Shown: one piece after another, positions 10,352 through 23,109 of the stretch
Layout of the letters: each line of letters opens with the position of its first letter
Numbering within the stretch: the first letter of the stretch is position 1
Assembly: GCF_041146795.1 (NCBI RefSeq)
Contig: NC_135172.1
Location: 12,948,137-13,012,136 of the forward strand
Source: Maylandia zebra
Taxonomy: Eukaryota > Chordata > Actinopteri > Cichliformes > Cichlidae
Length of the DNA stretch: 64,000 bases
Direction: 5' to 3'
The notes under the pieces: model-generated
What the model saw: only the letters and a program-made list of their open reading frames with translations
The model's database searches: none
Told to the model about the DNA's origin: nothing
Position numbers and translations under genes: made by a program

Positions 10352-10512
10352 CCCAGGGCTAGGACTCAGGTATCTCCAGCATGGACTGCAGGATGGAAGC
10401 AACAACAATAAAGAGGATGATAGAGAGGAGGAAGGCTCTGTGGATGACCTGCAGCTCAATGAGGCCAGTTTGGACAGCAAGGATTAGCAAGGTGATCCCT
10501 TCAGTCATCCCC
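10352..10512 (-). pseudogene. RNF145/RNF139-like exon upstream of the hAT insertion
   Basis: After a CTCTGTGCAG acceptor the minus strand reads GMTEGITLLILAVQTGLIEL, then VIHRAFLLSIILFIVVASIL and QSMLEI, a membrane-spanning block of the TRC8/RNF145 family. The next expected residues (ADPI) are replaced by a short deletion that shifts frame; VLALGASR then resumes in another frame, and no GT donor follows. It continues in the exon at 7,948. Exons further upstream are absent: a Ty3/gypsy remnant begins about 25 bases away. Confidence 0.8.
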
Positions 10513-10535
10513 CTGCACAGAGAGGAAGCAACCTA

Positions 10536-12448
10536 TTATGCTACAATATAGTCTTTGTGCCAGCGAGGCTTGTACTTGACGCGTGGCAGTCTTCTGGCAG
10601 TAGGTGAGCCAGTCTGAGTGTGGTGCAGCCTAGCAGTGTCAGCGTTCTTTTCAGTCACTGGGCGACAGCGTGCTAGATGAGTGGCATTCCAACTCTTTCC
10701 ATCACTCAGCAAGAAGGCATTCAAGCCTTTGGCTTTTGTTACTGTTACAGGAGGGGTAAATCTGGGATGTCCTTTGGGAACATGGTGGGGTTTCCTTATC
10801 CTCACACTCTCTCCTGGTAGAAAAGAAGGTTTCCGTGCGTGACGCCTACCATCAGTGTAACGTTGCATTTTCAACTGATATTTCTGAACTGAGTGACGTG
10901 CAACGTATCCAGTGGAGACACAGCAGGAGGCAAAGGGAGTACATCCAGTATAGTATGCATCTTCCTGCCACACAGGAGTTCTTAGGGAGAGGGAAGTAGA
11001 GGGAAGTAGTTGCATGCGGTGTTGCACAGTAAACTTGAAGCCAATCCAGCACAGTCGCCTTCCATGGTTTCGACTGCTGGATTGATGTCTGGATACAGGT
11101 GCGGAGGGCACGATGAAACCGTTCGATTGCTCCGTTTGCAGCTGGGTAGTAGACAGATGTTCTGCTGTGGGAGATGCCTCTATTCTGGAGGAATGAGGTG
11201 AACATTACAGAGGTGAACTGTGCATCATTGTCAGTTATGATGTTCTCTGGGTTGCCATGACGACTAAAGACAGATGAGAGGAACTGAATGACATCATCAG
11301 TAGTAGCATAAGGTGAAAAGGCAAGCTCAGGCCATTTGGAGTAGTAGTCAGTCAATGTTATGACGTATCTACAAGCAGGTATTGCAGTATCAAAAGGCCC
11401 AACAATGTCAAGACCAAGTTTTTTCCACGGTCCATCAGGCAGTGGGACGGGTTGGAGAGGAGCAGGATTAGTATGTGCAGTTTTGTCATTGGACTGGCAA
11501 AGGAGGCATGAGGTTATGGCAGACTGAACTTGTGAGTCCATTTTTGGCCACCAGTAGAGATCTCTTAATCTTTGTTTTGTGCGCACAATGGTGACTTTCA
11601 TGTGCCAGTGCAATCAGTTTAGGTCTCACTGAAAGTGGTGCAATGAGCCTTGAGCCTCTGAGAACATAATCACTTAGGGTTGAGAGTTCATTACGGATTT
11701 TGTAGTAAGGTGCAAGCGTGACATCAAGTGCTTTGATTGAGGCAGGCCAGCCACTTTGTATTTGTGAACGCAAAGCAACCAGTTCAGGGCAAGTTGAACA
11801 GGCAGAGTCAAAGTCCGCAACTGGAAGTGAGGACATGGCAGCAGAAACTTGGGCTACCATTTCATGATCTGAATCTGATGTGGAATGGGAAGAAACAGGC
11901 AGGGGCAGGCGAGAGAGACAGTCAGCTGTATAGTTCTGAGAACCTGGGCGGCAAATAACATCATAGTCAAAACACAGGAGGCGGGCAGACCAGCGGGCGA
12001 TGCGCATGCCAACCCTATTAAACCCTTTGGTGCTCAGCAGCGTTGTCAGAGCTTGGTGGTCTGTCCGCAGAGTGAAACGTCGGCCCCACAAATACGTTCT
12101 CCATTTCTCTGCAGCCCACACACAAGCATAAGCTTCTTTTTCAACAGTTGAGTACTTTTGATCTGTTGCAGACAGTGTGCGGGAAGCAAACGCCACAGGT
12201 TTTTCTGTGCCATCAGGTTGCACTTGAGCAAATACAGCACCAAGCCCATAGTCACTTGCATCAGTAGAGATCACAACACGCAAGGCAGGGTCAAACAGTG
12301 CCAGTGCAGGACTATTCACCAGGAGTTTTTTTACTTCTTCAAAGCTCGCTTGTGCACCTGAAGTCCATGTGAAAGTGTTCTTGTCGTTAGCACAGCCACA
12401 CATAGGGGCTACAACAGTTGCAAAGTTTGGCAAAACTTGGAGTACCAT
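10536..12448 (-). mobile_element. Ty3/gypsy-type retroelement remnant (RNase H and integrase)
   Basis: Three overlapping minus-strand frames together encode the 3' part of a gypsy pol. 12,448-11,600 holds the RT connection and RNase H (STDASDYGLGAVFAQ, RTDHQALTTLL, GSQNYTADCLSRLP). 11,613-10,852 holds the integrase (CLLCQ zinc motif, LGLDIVGPF, ITDNDAQFTS, YPAANGAIERFHR, i.e. the D,D,E residues). 11,111-10,536 holds the C-terminal domain. At least two frameshifts separate them. RT, protease and gag are missing and I see no LTRs, so the copy is truncated and dead. Confidence 0.85.
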
Positions 12449-13092
12449 GACACCAAGCCCAGGAAGGATCTCAAACTGAGGGAACTGAGGAGGATTAAAG
12501 GGGCAGCACAGCAGCGTTTTGGAAAATAGTGTAAAGGCTTTTCAGGAAGCTTTTAGGACGCTGTGAAAATACTGAATTTGAATAGTGGAGGCTAGAAGTA
12601 GTGAATGTATCCTTCCTCTCTATCATTAGATGGAGAGAGTGTACAAAGGCCGGCATAGTGGGTCTGTGGCCACTCTTGCGCTTTTGCGTGTCCGTCAGCC
12701 AGCTGTGGAGAAGAGCAAAGTTTTTACATGCAAAGAGCTGAAGTGAAAAGCAGTGTTCCAAACAATGAAATGTGTCCACTCTTTGTGCTTTTCATGCAGT
12801 AATGTTTGATGTTTGAAGCTATTTCTGCTGTTGTCCCATTCCCGGTGAAATCCGCTGTCCCTCCAATCCCGATCCTCTTGCAAAGCAATCAGCATTTGTC
12901 AGACGCATCAGTCATTGGCGGTACTCAGACAGGATCCTGGATGACTACACGTCTGGGGTGGCTAAGAGAGCAATTGAAGGATGCCATGTTTACTGAATAT
13001 GTGCCTAATTTTGTCAGGACATAGCTGGGTCCATTGCTTCTGCGTGCTCTATTTTCACAAGCAAAGGCCTGGCTCTTTCTCCTGGCACCTTC
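12449..13092. other. No recognisable gene
   Basis: Single-copy-looking sequence between the gypsy remnant and the coiled-coil pseudogene. Short ORFs on both strands have no recognisable motifs. Confidence 0.45.
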
Positions 13093-14301
13093 TCAGGTGA
13101 TCTCCATGCCGTGGCTTCTTCTCAAATCAACGTCTGGACTGCCGCAAAACAGCTGCATCTCAGTGTTTTTGCATTTCACGTTGTCTGAAAGTTCCTCGAC
13201 TTCTGTGTTTTTTCTCAGCATGTCATTGAGCTTACTCTGCATCTCTGAGCATTGGTTTTGCAGTTTTTCCTTTTCCTCTTCCAGTTCAGGTGTTTTGTAG
13301 TTCAGTTTGTTATAAAGTTCTTGCAGGTTTTGGTTTTTCCTCTCAAAGTCCTGGAGAATTTCTTTGTCTTCTTTCTGCTTTATTTCCTGTTGTTCTTGGT
13401 CTTGAAGCAGCTCTTGATATTTGTGCAGTGTTTCATCAAGCTTTACCTGCAGCGCTCCGTATTGTTCCTGCACACCTTGGAGTTGGCACTGCGTGTCTCT
13501 CTGGTCCAGTTTTTCTTTCTCTTCAAGGATTTCTTTATTCTTTTGCAGAGCTTCATCAAGCATTACTTGCGAGCCTTCGTTGTGTTTCTCGATGTTCTGA
13601 AGTTTGCAATCCAGATGTTTCTGTTTCATGTCTTGCTGTTCTTTCTCTTGAAGGAAATCTTTATTTCTTTGCAGTGCTTTATCAAGTTTCATTTTCAGCG
13701 CTGTGTATTTTTCCTGCACGTCTTCAAGCTTGCAGTCCGTTTGTTTCTGTTTAATTTCTTGTTGCTTTTGTTCTTGAAGCAACTCTTTATTTTTGTTCAG
13801 TGTTTTATCAAGCTTTACCTGAAGCGCTTTGTATTTTTCCTCCATGCCTTGGAGTTTGCACTGCTTCATGTCCTGTTGTTATTTTTCTTGGAGGAGTTCT
13901 TTAATTTTTTTGCAGAGCTTCATTAAGCTTGATTTGCAAGCCTTTGTTGTGTTTCTCCATGTCCTGGAGCTTGAAATCCATTTCCTTCTGTTTTATCTCC
14001 TGTAGCCTTTTTTCTTGAAGAAACTCTTCATTTGTGTGCGGTCTTTCATCAAGCTTTACTTGCAGCTCCTGATTCTTTTTGTCCTTCAGCACTAGTTTTT
14101 CTAGTGCTTTATCAAGCTTTGCTTGGAGCTCAAAGTTTCTTCCCTGTCTAGGAGTTCCATTTCTTTCAACTTTTGAATATCTTCCTTTTCTAGAAGCTGG
14201 TTGAATGATTTGTCTACTTGATCAGGAAGTTGAATTTTGTCTTCCTGATCACAAAGAGGAGAGTTGGGCTTTACTGTTTTTTTCTGTTTTCTCTGAGACA
14301 T
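13093..14301 (-). pseudogene. Coiled-coil repeat protein gene, disrupted
   Basis: The minus strand opens with MSQRKQKKTVKPNSP at 14,301 and continues as a highly charged coiled coil to a stop at 13,093. Repeats of about 46 residues recur (KYKALQVKLDKTLNKNKELL, KYTALKMKLDKALQRNKDFL, QYGALQVKLDETLHKYQELL), each with QEIKQK-type spacers. A frameshift near 14,140 and a TAA within QEK-QQDMKQCK near 13,885 break the frame, so about 400 codons no longer form one ORF. No introns are evident. Composition resembles the intact 355-aa coiled-coil genes in the inverted-repeat arms, but a shared origin is only inferred. Not assignable to a named family. Confidence 0.6.
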
Positions 14302-15026
14302 GTTTGAATCTGTAAACTGTCACTCTGTTTATATCTAAATTAACTAATTTCAAGAAACTGTTGCAATTACCTGGACTGCCTCAGCCCAGGTGATGTAACA
14401 TTAGCAGACAGAGGGTTTGATGTTGCAGAATCTTTGGAGCTGTACCATGCTGAACTGAAGAGCCCAGCTTTCACCAAAAGGAAGAACTAACTGGGCCCTA
14501 GATTGCCCAATCAAACCTCTTAATGCCACCTGCCCTCTCCTACATTAACTGTGGGCTCACCTTGTAGAACAGAGTTGAGTGTGGAAGAAATGGCAAAAAT
14601 ATGGAGCTGAAAAGCTGAGAGAGAAAAAGAAATGATAAATAAATCAATGTGTCAAATTAACTGACATGTTAGCTGGTGGAGTGCCCACTGCATTATATAT
14701 ATATCATCTCTTTTTTATAATAAATAATCAAAAACTTTATTTAAACTAAGATTTTAAAAAATATGTGCAGTGATTGATGTGCTCTCAGACATGTGCTTCA
14801 ATCCACACACAAATACAAAACAATCTGACCACACGTACAACTGTTTCACAAACTCTATAAAGCATTCACACTCCAATGGATGCATCAGAAAGCAGCTTGG
14901 GATTACAATCTTGTCCAAGGATATTTCGCCTGCAGACTGGAGCAGCCAGGGATCAAACCAGAAAACTTTCTGATCAAAAGCTGACTTGTGCTAAATGCTG
15001 AACAGCAGCCAACCCATTTTAGCCAT
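14302..15026. other. No recognisable gene
   Basis: Upstream flank of the coiled-coil pseudogene; AT-rich, no supported element. Confidence 0.4.
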
Positions 15027-15084
15027 TTAATGAATGTGCCATTTAATCTTGGCTGCAGCCAAGATTAAATGGCACATTCATTAA
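15027..15084. repeat. Perfect 58-bp palindrome
   Basis: TTAATGAATGTGCCATTTAA reads inward to a GGCTGCAGCC centre at 15,051-15,060 and out again as its exact reverse complement, with no spacer and no mismatch. The symmetry ends at 15,026/15,085. It could extrude as a cruciform. No transposon ends are recognised. Confidence 0.9.
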
Positions 15085-15780
15085 TTACAGACTTACGGAT
15101 TGTTACATGGAACTCAAAAGAAATAATGAACCCATCTCGTGTCCTGTGTCTTCTATAGCTGTCTGTACTTTTACTTCCAAAGTTCATCAGCAAACAGTTT
15201 GCAGGCCTCTAATTATCAGGCTGTACTCAAGCGCTTGAATTCAACCTAAAAGCTGTGCTGTCATACAGAACCAAGTACCCTCCGCGGAAACTATAGCTAA
15301 TGTCACAACTGGATCTGATGAGACAGCTATGATTTCTGGACTCGAAGTAAATAATCCTGAATCAATTTATACAACATCAGTTTGTTTGTTTTGCTTTCAT
15401 AACAAATAGTTTGAGCCATATACAAATACAGAAGTGACAAAAGGAAACATATTTACAATCCAAAGTCAGACTAACAGTTTTCAGTAGCACAGTCTTTTAT
15501 TTACAGTCTGCTTCTCCTGGTGGTAAACCTCTATCACATGTTTGGATTAAAAATTAGGCCTATATAGCTGCTGGTTCCAGCTTAAGCAATATGTTAAAAA
15601 TACTAAATTCTTCATTGATTTGAGCTGTGGGGTTTGCTATACACTGGCAGAAAATTGTAGAGTAAATGGTGAAAACAAACAAACCAAATAACAAGATCCT
15701 TGAATTCCATCTTTTTTATTAACAGAAACTCCAACAAATTTGTGCCCAATTGATGATGTTTGGGACATGAAAAGTCCAGT

Positions 15781-15906
15781 CCAGCAGGTGGCGGTAATGC
15801 GCCTTAAAGCTTTAACCGCCAAAAAATACAAGAGCAGAAGAAGAAGAAGCCGAGTTCCCGCTTTATGGCGTTTTTCTCTCCGATTATTGTCAAGACTGAT
15901 TTAAAG
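15781..15906 (+). promoter_or_regulatory. Putative zinc-finger gene promoter/first exon with CTCF-like site
   Basis: CCAGCAGGTGGCGGTAATGC at 15,781 fits the CTCF core consensus (CCASYAGRKGGC). It precedes GAAGAAGAAG and a short leader that ends TTTAAAG with a GTAAGC donor at 15,907. This arrangement is common at 5' ends of fish zinc-finger genes and would supply the untranslated first exon of the gene at 17,294-19,999. Assignment is by position and motif only. Confidence 0.45.
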
Positions 15907-16986
15907 GTAAGCACCGAGCTAATATTAATCCGAGTCTAGTTAATCTTGAGTTTAGCTCCTGAATGAGGCTTTCTGTTGCTCTCCTCGGTGTCTCTTCTCA
16001 AGTTTTTGTGAACCAGTTGGAAAAAAAAATCTGACTAAATTGACTCAAGCTGCTTTAAACTAATTTACAGAAAGATATCAGCAAAAGGTTGTGAAACACA
16101 GAGAAGAAAATAATTTTATTAGAAGAAAGCTTTTAAATGAGCTCATTGTAATCAGAGTTTCTGTTGTTTTATTAGCCTGTTATTAAGGCTACTTAGCATC
16201 TCTGTGGCACCTGCACAGCTTATGAATGCAGCTTGCTAACTAAGCTAGCTAGCGCCACCCTTCTTCCATATAAGGTCACTTCCGGCTCCAAAAGACCCAA
16301 CATGTTGGCGGTAAAAGTGCTATAATGAAATACATTTATGAGAAATGTAAAAATAAATGTGTTCCAGGCTAAAACACAGCTGCCTTTATCAGCGCAAAGT
16401 TGTGATGAGGCTCAGATTTCTACACCCACTCGGATATACAGATGAAATCAAGACAAGTACATCAATACAAAAATTCACAGGATTGTTCAAAAAATAATAA
16501 ATTGCATGAATATAGGAAATCTTCCTCTCAGTGACTGAGTTGTCTCATTGTGTCCTCATTTTTTATAAATCAAGGCCTGAGTAACCCAACCTTAAGTGTT
16601 CATTAAGGTTTTTGTCACATAGATAGAAAATAAACTCAGAGATTAAGCGGCTGTTATAAACAGAGTGATTAGTTTATGTAAAAAATGTAGTTTGTTGTTG
16701 TTCTGGTTTACGTGCTGAAAATGGTTTTATTTGTGTATGTTCAATGTGTTAGACTTGTACATAGTTAAATATATGATCAAATAATGTTGAATCCTGGATA
16801 TGGATTTGTAAGCAATGAAATTTGAAATAAGGGGGTAGGAACAAGAAAACTTCATCCTACTCCTTTTCGAGCACACACATTCTGTAGACATAGATATTTA
16901 CATGAAAACTTGATGATTTTTAAGTTTTGTTATTTTTATTTTTTTCTGTTGTTATTTCAATTATATTTGCATGTTTGAAATAAATT

Positions 16987-17039
<53 letters not shown>
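16987..17039 (+). repeat. (ATCT)n microsatellite
   Basis: About 13 uninterrupted ATCT units in an intron of the zinc-finger gene. Confidence 0.95.
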
Positions 17040-17293
17040 ATTTCTCACGGCACACGTATATTGTTGGGTTTTTTCTTGGCCAGGGCATATTTTAAAGAGG
17101 AATTGCTCTCCTGGTACTGGTGTGTCATACTGCTGAATTTGGTATCGGTGCTCAAACCTTTTGTGTTTGTTTCAAACAAGTTGTCCACCCAGGGAAGCTA
17201 AAATGTGTTCTGTGTGTTCTCAGATGAACATATGAGACACTTTGACTCTTCAGTGCAGTGTGGAGCTTAACAAAGTTCTGTTTTGTGTCCCAG

Positions 17294-19999
17294 CTGATCA
17301 GGAGGAGGAGAAGAGTCTGACGGAGCAGCAGAGGAAATTTCAGCTACTTGGACTCAGCTCAGCCACTGCAGAGAAAACAATGAGCTCAACACAGAAGGTG
17401 ACAGATACTAGTGTTAAGAAATACTCCATTAAAAGCTGAAGTACTGATATGTATATTTTATGCTAAACTAAGTGAACCTTGTGCAATATTAATGTAATGT
17501 AGAAATAATGTATACAATGTATACAATGCCTACATCTTAGACGGTGACGTTGCCTCTAAACATCAAAATGAGCAGGAAGATGTTAAAGTGGGATTCAGCA
17601 GGATTCAACCCTAAAATCAGCTGTAGTGGCTCAGTGTGGGGAAAAGGGTCACAGCTCACAATCATTTCTATTGAGAGCTCCAGTAGATTTTTTTAATGTA
17701 CAGGCTGTGATCAGCTGACCTGCTGCTCTCTGTGAATTCATCCAGATGTCAGCAGATGTTTCACGAGTTGTCCTGGCTGATTTCCTTTCTCTACACTGAC
17801 AGTACACTGTCTTTATATTAGACACTATACTGTTGGTATGTGGGTGGAGCTCAGTGAATGAATGTCAGCATCATGAGCTTAAGTTTAAGTTAATCTCTGC
17901 TACACTTGATGTAATCTAACTCTGACATGAGCACCACAGTCACTGTGCACCAGTCACACACTGTTCTTTACTTAAATCCATCACATTACAGTAAACTTGC
18001 CTGCTTATCCTGCACTAACCTGCAGAGGATTTTACTGCAGTCTTTACATCACATTGTGAGACAAACTGCACACAAACAGTTTGTGTGTTTGCTGATGTTT
18101 GTTGGGCTGATAGAATCGCTGCATTTGAAATTACCTGCCACATAAACAATATTACTCCATTTATTCTCGCTCGTCTTCTGTATTGCTAACTAGATGTTGA
18201 AATACCGCGACCGCAACTTATCAGCACCTGCAGTCGTTCAGGTTCTGGTGGTGTTTGGTGCCACACTCCACCTTCAGGTTTAAAACTAGTGTTAATGGAG
18301 GGAGTTTGAAGCTTCAGTTTGTTTAATGACTGCATTTCACTCACTGCCTCTGTTTGTATCTCTGTCACTGCAGGACCAACATGGACCGAGAAGTCAGCGC
18401 TCTCAGGAGGCCGACAAACCTCACAGAAGAAAGAGAGAGAAAAAAAACACCTGTGACGAGTGTGGGAAGGATTTTACCTGGAAGTTTAAACTAAAACAAC
18501 ATCAGCTCATCCACACTGGAGAGAGACCGTTCAGCTGTGACTTGTGTGGAAAGTCGTTTTCCTGGAAGAATGCCCTAAAAACACACCAAGTCGTCCACAG
18601 TGGAGTTAAAGCTTACAGCTGTGATCAGTGTGGCAGAGCTTTTACTCGAAGTAGCAACTTACAGAGTCATCTAGTTACCCACTCTGGAGTTAAGGCATAC
18701 AGCTGTGACATCTGTGGAAAAACTTTCAGCCAGCTAGGGTACCGAAATATACACCTACGCATTCACTCCGGAGAAGATGTGTACTGGTGTGATCAGTGTG
18801 GCAAATACTTTACAACAGACGCACAGTTACAACACCACATGTTTACCCACACTGAGGAGAGACCTTATCAATGTGACCTGTGTGAGAAGACTTTTAAAAC
18901 TCCACAGTACCTGAGACAACACCAACAGATCCACACCAGAAAGAGACTCTACAAGTGCAGTTACTGTGAGGTTTGTATTTTTATTTTATTCTTGTAAGTT
19001 CAGTCTGACTGTTTGGAACAAGTCTGCTCATTAAATTGTGTTAGCATGTTAGCACTTCTACTGCACCGAAGAGTAGCTCTGAGCCATTATTCAGGTTTTC
19101 ATTTCATTTAAGTGTAAGTCAGATGTTACTGTAATATTAAATAAGTATTGCTGTAGTATTATGGTGGTAGTATTGTAGTTATTGTAGCCCAGTAAACTGA
19201 GTGTGTTAATTGAAACAGTAAAATGTAATTGGACGTCTGCAGAGATGCTCTTTATTTCAGGCGACTTTCAGGATAAAAGTGTTGAAGGACTGACTTACAC
19301 TGTCTTTGTGTCTTTGTTTAGAAGCAGAGCGACACAGATGGATCCACTTCTCAACCCTGTCATCGCTGTGGTGGTGGGAAAGACTTTCGTTGTGACATCT
19401 GTGGAAAAACTTTCAGTCAGCAAGCCGGCCTAAAAATACATCAACGTAAACACACTGGAGACAAACTGAAATACTGCAAAGAATGTGGGAGAAGCTTCCC
19501 CACATCAGCTGAGTTAAAACAACATGAACTCTTTCACAGTGGGGTCAAAAAGCACCTCTGTGATCAGTGTGGGTCATCCTTCACCACTGCAGGTCACCTT
19601 AAAAGACACAAACGAGTCCACACAGGAGCGAAACCATACAAGTGCAGACACTGTGACAAAAGCTTCTCACAGTCAGGTCATCGTAACGAGCATGAACGTA
19701 CACACATGGAAGGAAACTACAGCTGTGAGCAGTGTGACAAGAGCTTCAGTAATCTCAGTTCATACTCTGCACACAAACGATCCCACGTTACTAATAAACT
19801 GTTTCACTGTTACCACTGTGCCAAAACATTCACTTCATCATCTGCTCTGTGCAAACATCAGCGCGATCACGCAGGGCTGAAACCGTTCCCATCACAGGAC
19901 GACAGCGAATCTGAAGAGAGAGAAACATCCTCTGGTTTCAGAGTCCAACTTAAAACCCTGGAGATCAGGCTCCACAGAGTTCAGGTCGGCTCTCCTTAA
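17294..19999 (+). CDS. C2H2 zinc-finger protein, 12 fingers
   Basis: Exons 17,294-17,397, 18,374-18,970 and 19,322-19,999 join in phase 0 with canonical AG/GT borders. The likely start is the ATG at 17,380 (MSSTQK); the frame is open upstream to the exon edge. The second exon encodes DQHGPRSQRSQEADKPHRRK and six fingers (CDECGKDF, CDLCGKSF, CDQCGRAF, CDICGKTF, CDQCGKYF, CDLCEKTF). The third adds a degenerate CHRC spacer and six more (CDICGKTF, CKECGRSF, CDQCGSSF, CRHCDKSF, CEQCDKSF, CYHCAKTF), then an acidic tail ending VQVGSP. TGEKP-like linkers are often TGERP, SGVKA or HTGDK. A nuclear sequence-specific DNA-binding protein is expected. AATAAA signals follow at about 20,175-20,200. No KRAB or SCAN domain is visible. 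This is the most gene-like locus in the window. Confidence 0.85.
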
Positions 20000-20541
20000 G
20001 TTTAAGTTAAAGTTAAAGTTCAAATGAGGCTATGAATCAAACTTCCTGTAGTTCCATTTTAATCTTTATAAATTGTTCTTCTGTTTGTGTTCAGTCGTTA
20101 CCTTTTTTTTTCAGTGGTTGGATTAAAAATCAGTTTTCTGTTGTTTAAGTTTTTATTGAATGTATTTTGTTAAATAAAGTTAAAATATTGTTAAATAAAG
20201 AATTGTTTGAACGACAAAGATTTTGAGCCATGATGTCATTTCCTGTATTTCAGAGTAAAGACTGAAGTGACAAATGGAAACATGTTTACAGTCATGGAAT
20301 AAACACTGATGGGTCATCTGTAGGAAGTACTATTGCTGACAGACTCGACCTTGTTTACAAAGAAAGAAAGGAACTGATGACATGTGTCAGCAGAGGCTTT
20401 CAGGGTTGTTTAGAGTAGAGCTGATAGTCTTAAAGAGAACATGGCGATTATGACAATTTAACACAATGATCTGAGAAAAATATCTGTTTCTCTCATTTTT
20501 ACTGTATTCTGATCAAATTTCCAACGTTCTTTTAACATTTC
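19406..20541 (+). repeat. Segment duplicated in inverted orientation at 53,781-54,917
   Basis: From ACTTTCAGTCAGCAAGCCGG in the last exon to TTTTAACATTTCA downstream, this 1.1-kb block matches the reverse complement of 53,781-54,917 with scattered substitutions and small indels. It covers most of the last coding exon, the 3' UTR and flank. 20,542-20,880 shows no gene. Confidence 0.85.
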
Positions 20542-20881
20542 AAAAGAAATTGTCTTTCTTCCACTTTCACACTTGGCCCTAAAAACACCAACATCCGTGC
20601 ATCACCCTTGTGTCAGTCTAATGAACCTAACATGTGAGTGATACATAACACACATTCACACTGGCTGCATATATCAGTCCGGGGGGGGCAGAGCAGAACT
20701 CTGTATGAATCAGACGCGCTCACATATTCAGGCTTTCCAGAGGCGTTTACCATCAGAAGAAGCAGAACAATGAATCATCAGCACCCTGCAGAAGAACACA
20801 GCAAGCAACAACTCTAACAATAAAGACGTGCTGGAGCCAAAAGATGCAGATAGCGAGTTTTAAACGATAACACACAGGATC

Positions 20882-21545
20882 AAAGGGGGAGAGGGTAAAA
20901 ACCCACTGCCTCCTGAGATAAAGATCAGCAAGTCAAGCTGGCAGCAGACGACACAAAACGCTCTCTGGAGGAGGCGGCGACTGTGGAGCAGGCCGACGAA
21001 GAGGCGGATCGGCAGACAGGAAGCTCCCGGGGTCCCACAACAAGATGTTGCGCGTCAGACTGGAGCAGGATATCCCCATGTTGGTGACACTGCCCATCGA
21101 GGTACAGCCCAACTTGGCAAACCAACCCTTCCCTTTCTTGGACACCACACTGGCTGATCTGGGCATCCAAGACTGAGTCTCACTCCGTGTGGGGACGTTT
21201 TTTTGTTTTTGTTTGTTTTTTAAGAAGCAATCATGTGTATATATTCAGCTCAGAGCTGAAGGAGAGGGTGGTTTGGGTTGACACCAAGAAGACCCATCCT
21301 AGAGGTACGGCGGTGGGATCCAACTGCAGGGATGTGGTCAGATGGCAGTCTGTGGAAATCAGGTGACAGTGAGAGCAACTTGATTTTCCTATTTTGTCCT
21401 TCAGATACGAGTGAAAGCCCAGATGCCAGGAGACAAGCAGCTCCAGGAGGTCCTGTACAGCACCGAGGTCCACACTGACCGCTCCTTCTGCTGCACTGGA
21501 ATGGATATCCTGCCCTGGAAACAGACGTGTGCAGGTCTAGAAGCA
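20882..21545 (+). other. Unassigned exon-like ORFs
   Basis: Short open stretches look non-random but I do not recognise them. Near 21,030-21,175 is MLRVRLEQDIPMLVTLPI then FLDTTLADLGIQD and a stop. Near 21,285-21,364 is RPILEVRRWDPTAGMW, followed by a GTGACA donor-like site. At 21,404-21,530 is RVKAQMPGDKQLQEVLYSTE then DRSFCCTGMDILPWKQT. They may be exons of one decayed gene or of several fragments, as elsewhere in this window. Confidence 0.3.
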
Positions 21546-23109
21546 GTTTAAATCCCATACTTTTTTGATCTGTGAGGCTCTTAATGTCACGTCTGCAGCC
21601 ATGAAAGTCAGCTCAGGGTTTCTTGATTCTGATTTTTCTTTGCTGTGTCACATTTAGCTCATATCTGCATTGCCATGCCCTGAAAACAAGCTGCCGAGCT
21701 TTAGTCAGGCTCAGGGACAACGGGAGATCTGAGGAGCAACACGATGAGAACAACTAAAACTGAACAAACTTAACATCTGATTACCTTTTTTATTTGTAAG
21801 AAAAAGTTTAACGCGCCAACTGTCCACAGCAAAGCTTATTATGACAAGACTGCTTTTATTCAGTGATGTCAAAGTGTCATCACTTCATACCTCTGAACTG
21901 ACATTAGATGTATTGCATACCTTGTTAGAATTACACTGTTGAAGCATTTGTAAAAAGCTTCTGTCCTTGTTAATTTATGTTTTAGGATAAGTTTTTGGGC
22001 TGTGTAAGGTCACAGGTTGCATTTCTGAGCAGAGTAGTAAAGGTAAAGTAAGTGTTTTCAAAACTAGCCACTCAGCATGTGTACAAACAGTGAGAAATCT
22101 CTGAAGAAAACCGTTTGAAGGAGCAAGAGCACACGTGTTTCTCCACAGGTTAAAGCCCGCTGACTCCCAAAGAGCAATGGGAATGAAAAACTCTCCTTAG
22201 CAGATTAAATCCATTACTTCACACTCTTGAGAACAAAGCACGAAGTGTGTCCAAACCGCGTAAAGAACAGCAGCAGCGATTTATAGTGAAGCAGGAAATC
22301 AAAATACAGAACACAGGATGGTGAACCCGAACTCCTAACATAAGAAAAAGTAAACACGGCATGCACGTTAACAAGGGTCTCTGCTGTGCAGGAAGTGAGG
22401 TCACAGCTGCTTGGACCTCAGCACTGTGGTTCTGGCCAAACTTTCTCATGAGTGCTACTGAAATGTTCTGGCTTTCTGTGGAGGAGAAACAAACTGAGAG
22501 TTAGAGGTCAACACTGGAGACAGATCACTACAAAAGAACCAAATACTGATGAGAGTGCTGTGCACGATGCTAAGAGACATTAGATATGAAGCTCTGAGTC
22601 ATGAGGGTTCATTCAAAGGAATTTTAACATGCAATCTGATGAGTTATTCTGCATGTGGCCATAGAAATCTTCACCTTTATCAACATCCTTGTTGCCCACG
22701 ACATGACTGGAAGCAGCAACTATGGGTTTCATTAAATTCACGACCTGAAAGAGATAAAATAAATAAATAAAAACATTTAAGAAAAAAGTGTAATTAAAAA
22801 TATTTTTAAAATTTAGGGACAAAATGCACAATGTGAAGTAGTTCAAGACATCAGAGCATGTCAAAGTTTCTGCATGTGTTGGATTGTAAGAATAACTGAT
22901 TTAACATTTAATAAAAGAAATGATTGGTTGGAAGTTTTTCCTTTCAAAGCATCTTTCTAAACATGTGAACAGCTGCTCTTTAATAATCAATATGAATCAA
23001 AGACTTCTGTCAACACAAAATAAATGTAAGGAAACACACTTTCCTGTGCAACATCCAGTTTCTATAACTGACGACAAGCTTGGACCACAGTGATCTAAAC
23101 TCATCCTCT
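21546..23109. other. No recognisable gene
   Basis: No conserved coding motif, RNA gene or complete element seen on either strand. Confidence 0.45.

Noticed and set aside
13252-13926. Long plus-strand ORF rich in Phe/Leu
   Set aside because: It is the antisense of the coiled-coil coding sequence; Lys/Glu/Gln codons read backwards give Phe/Leu/Ser and few stops.
16987-17039. CRISPR-like or satellite array
   Set aside because: Simple ATCT microsatellite; no spacers.
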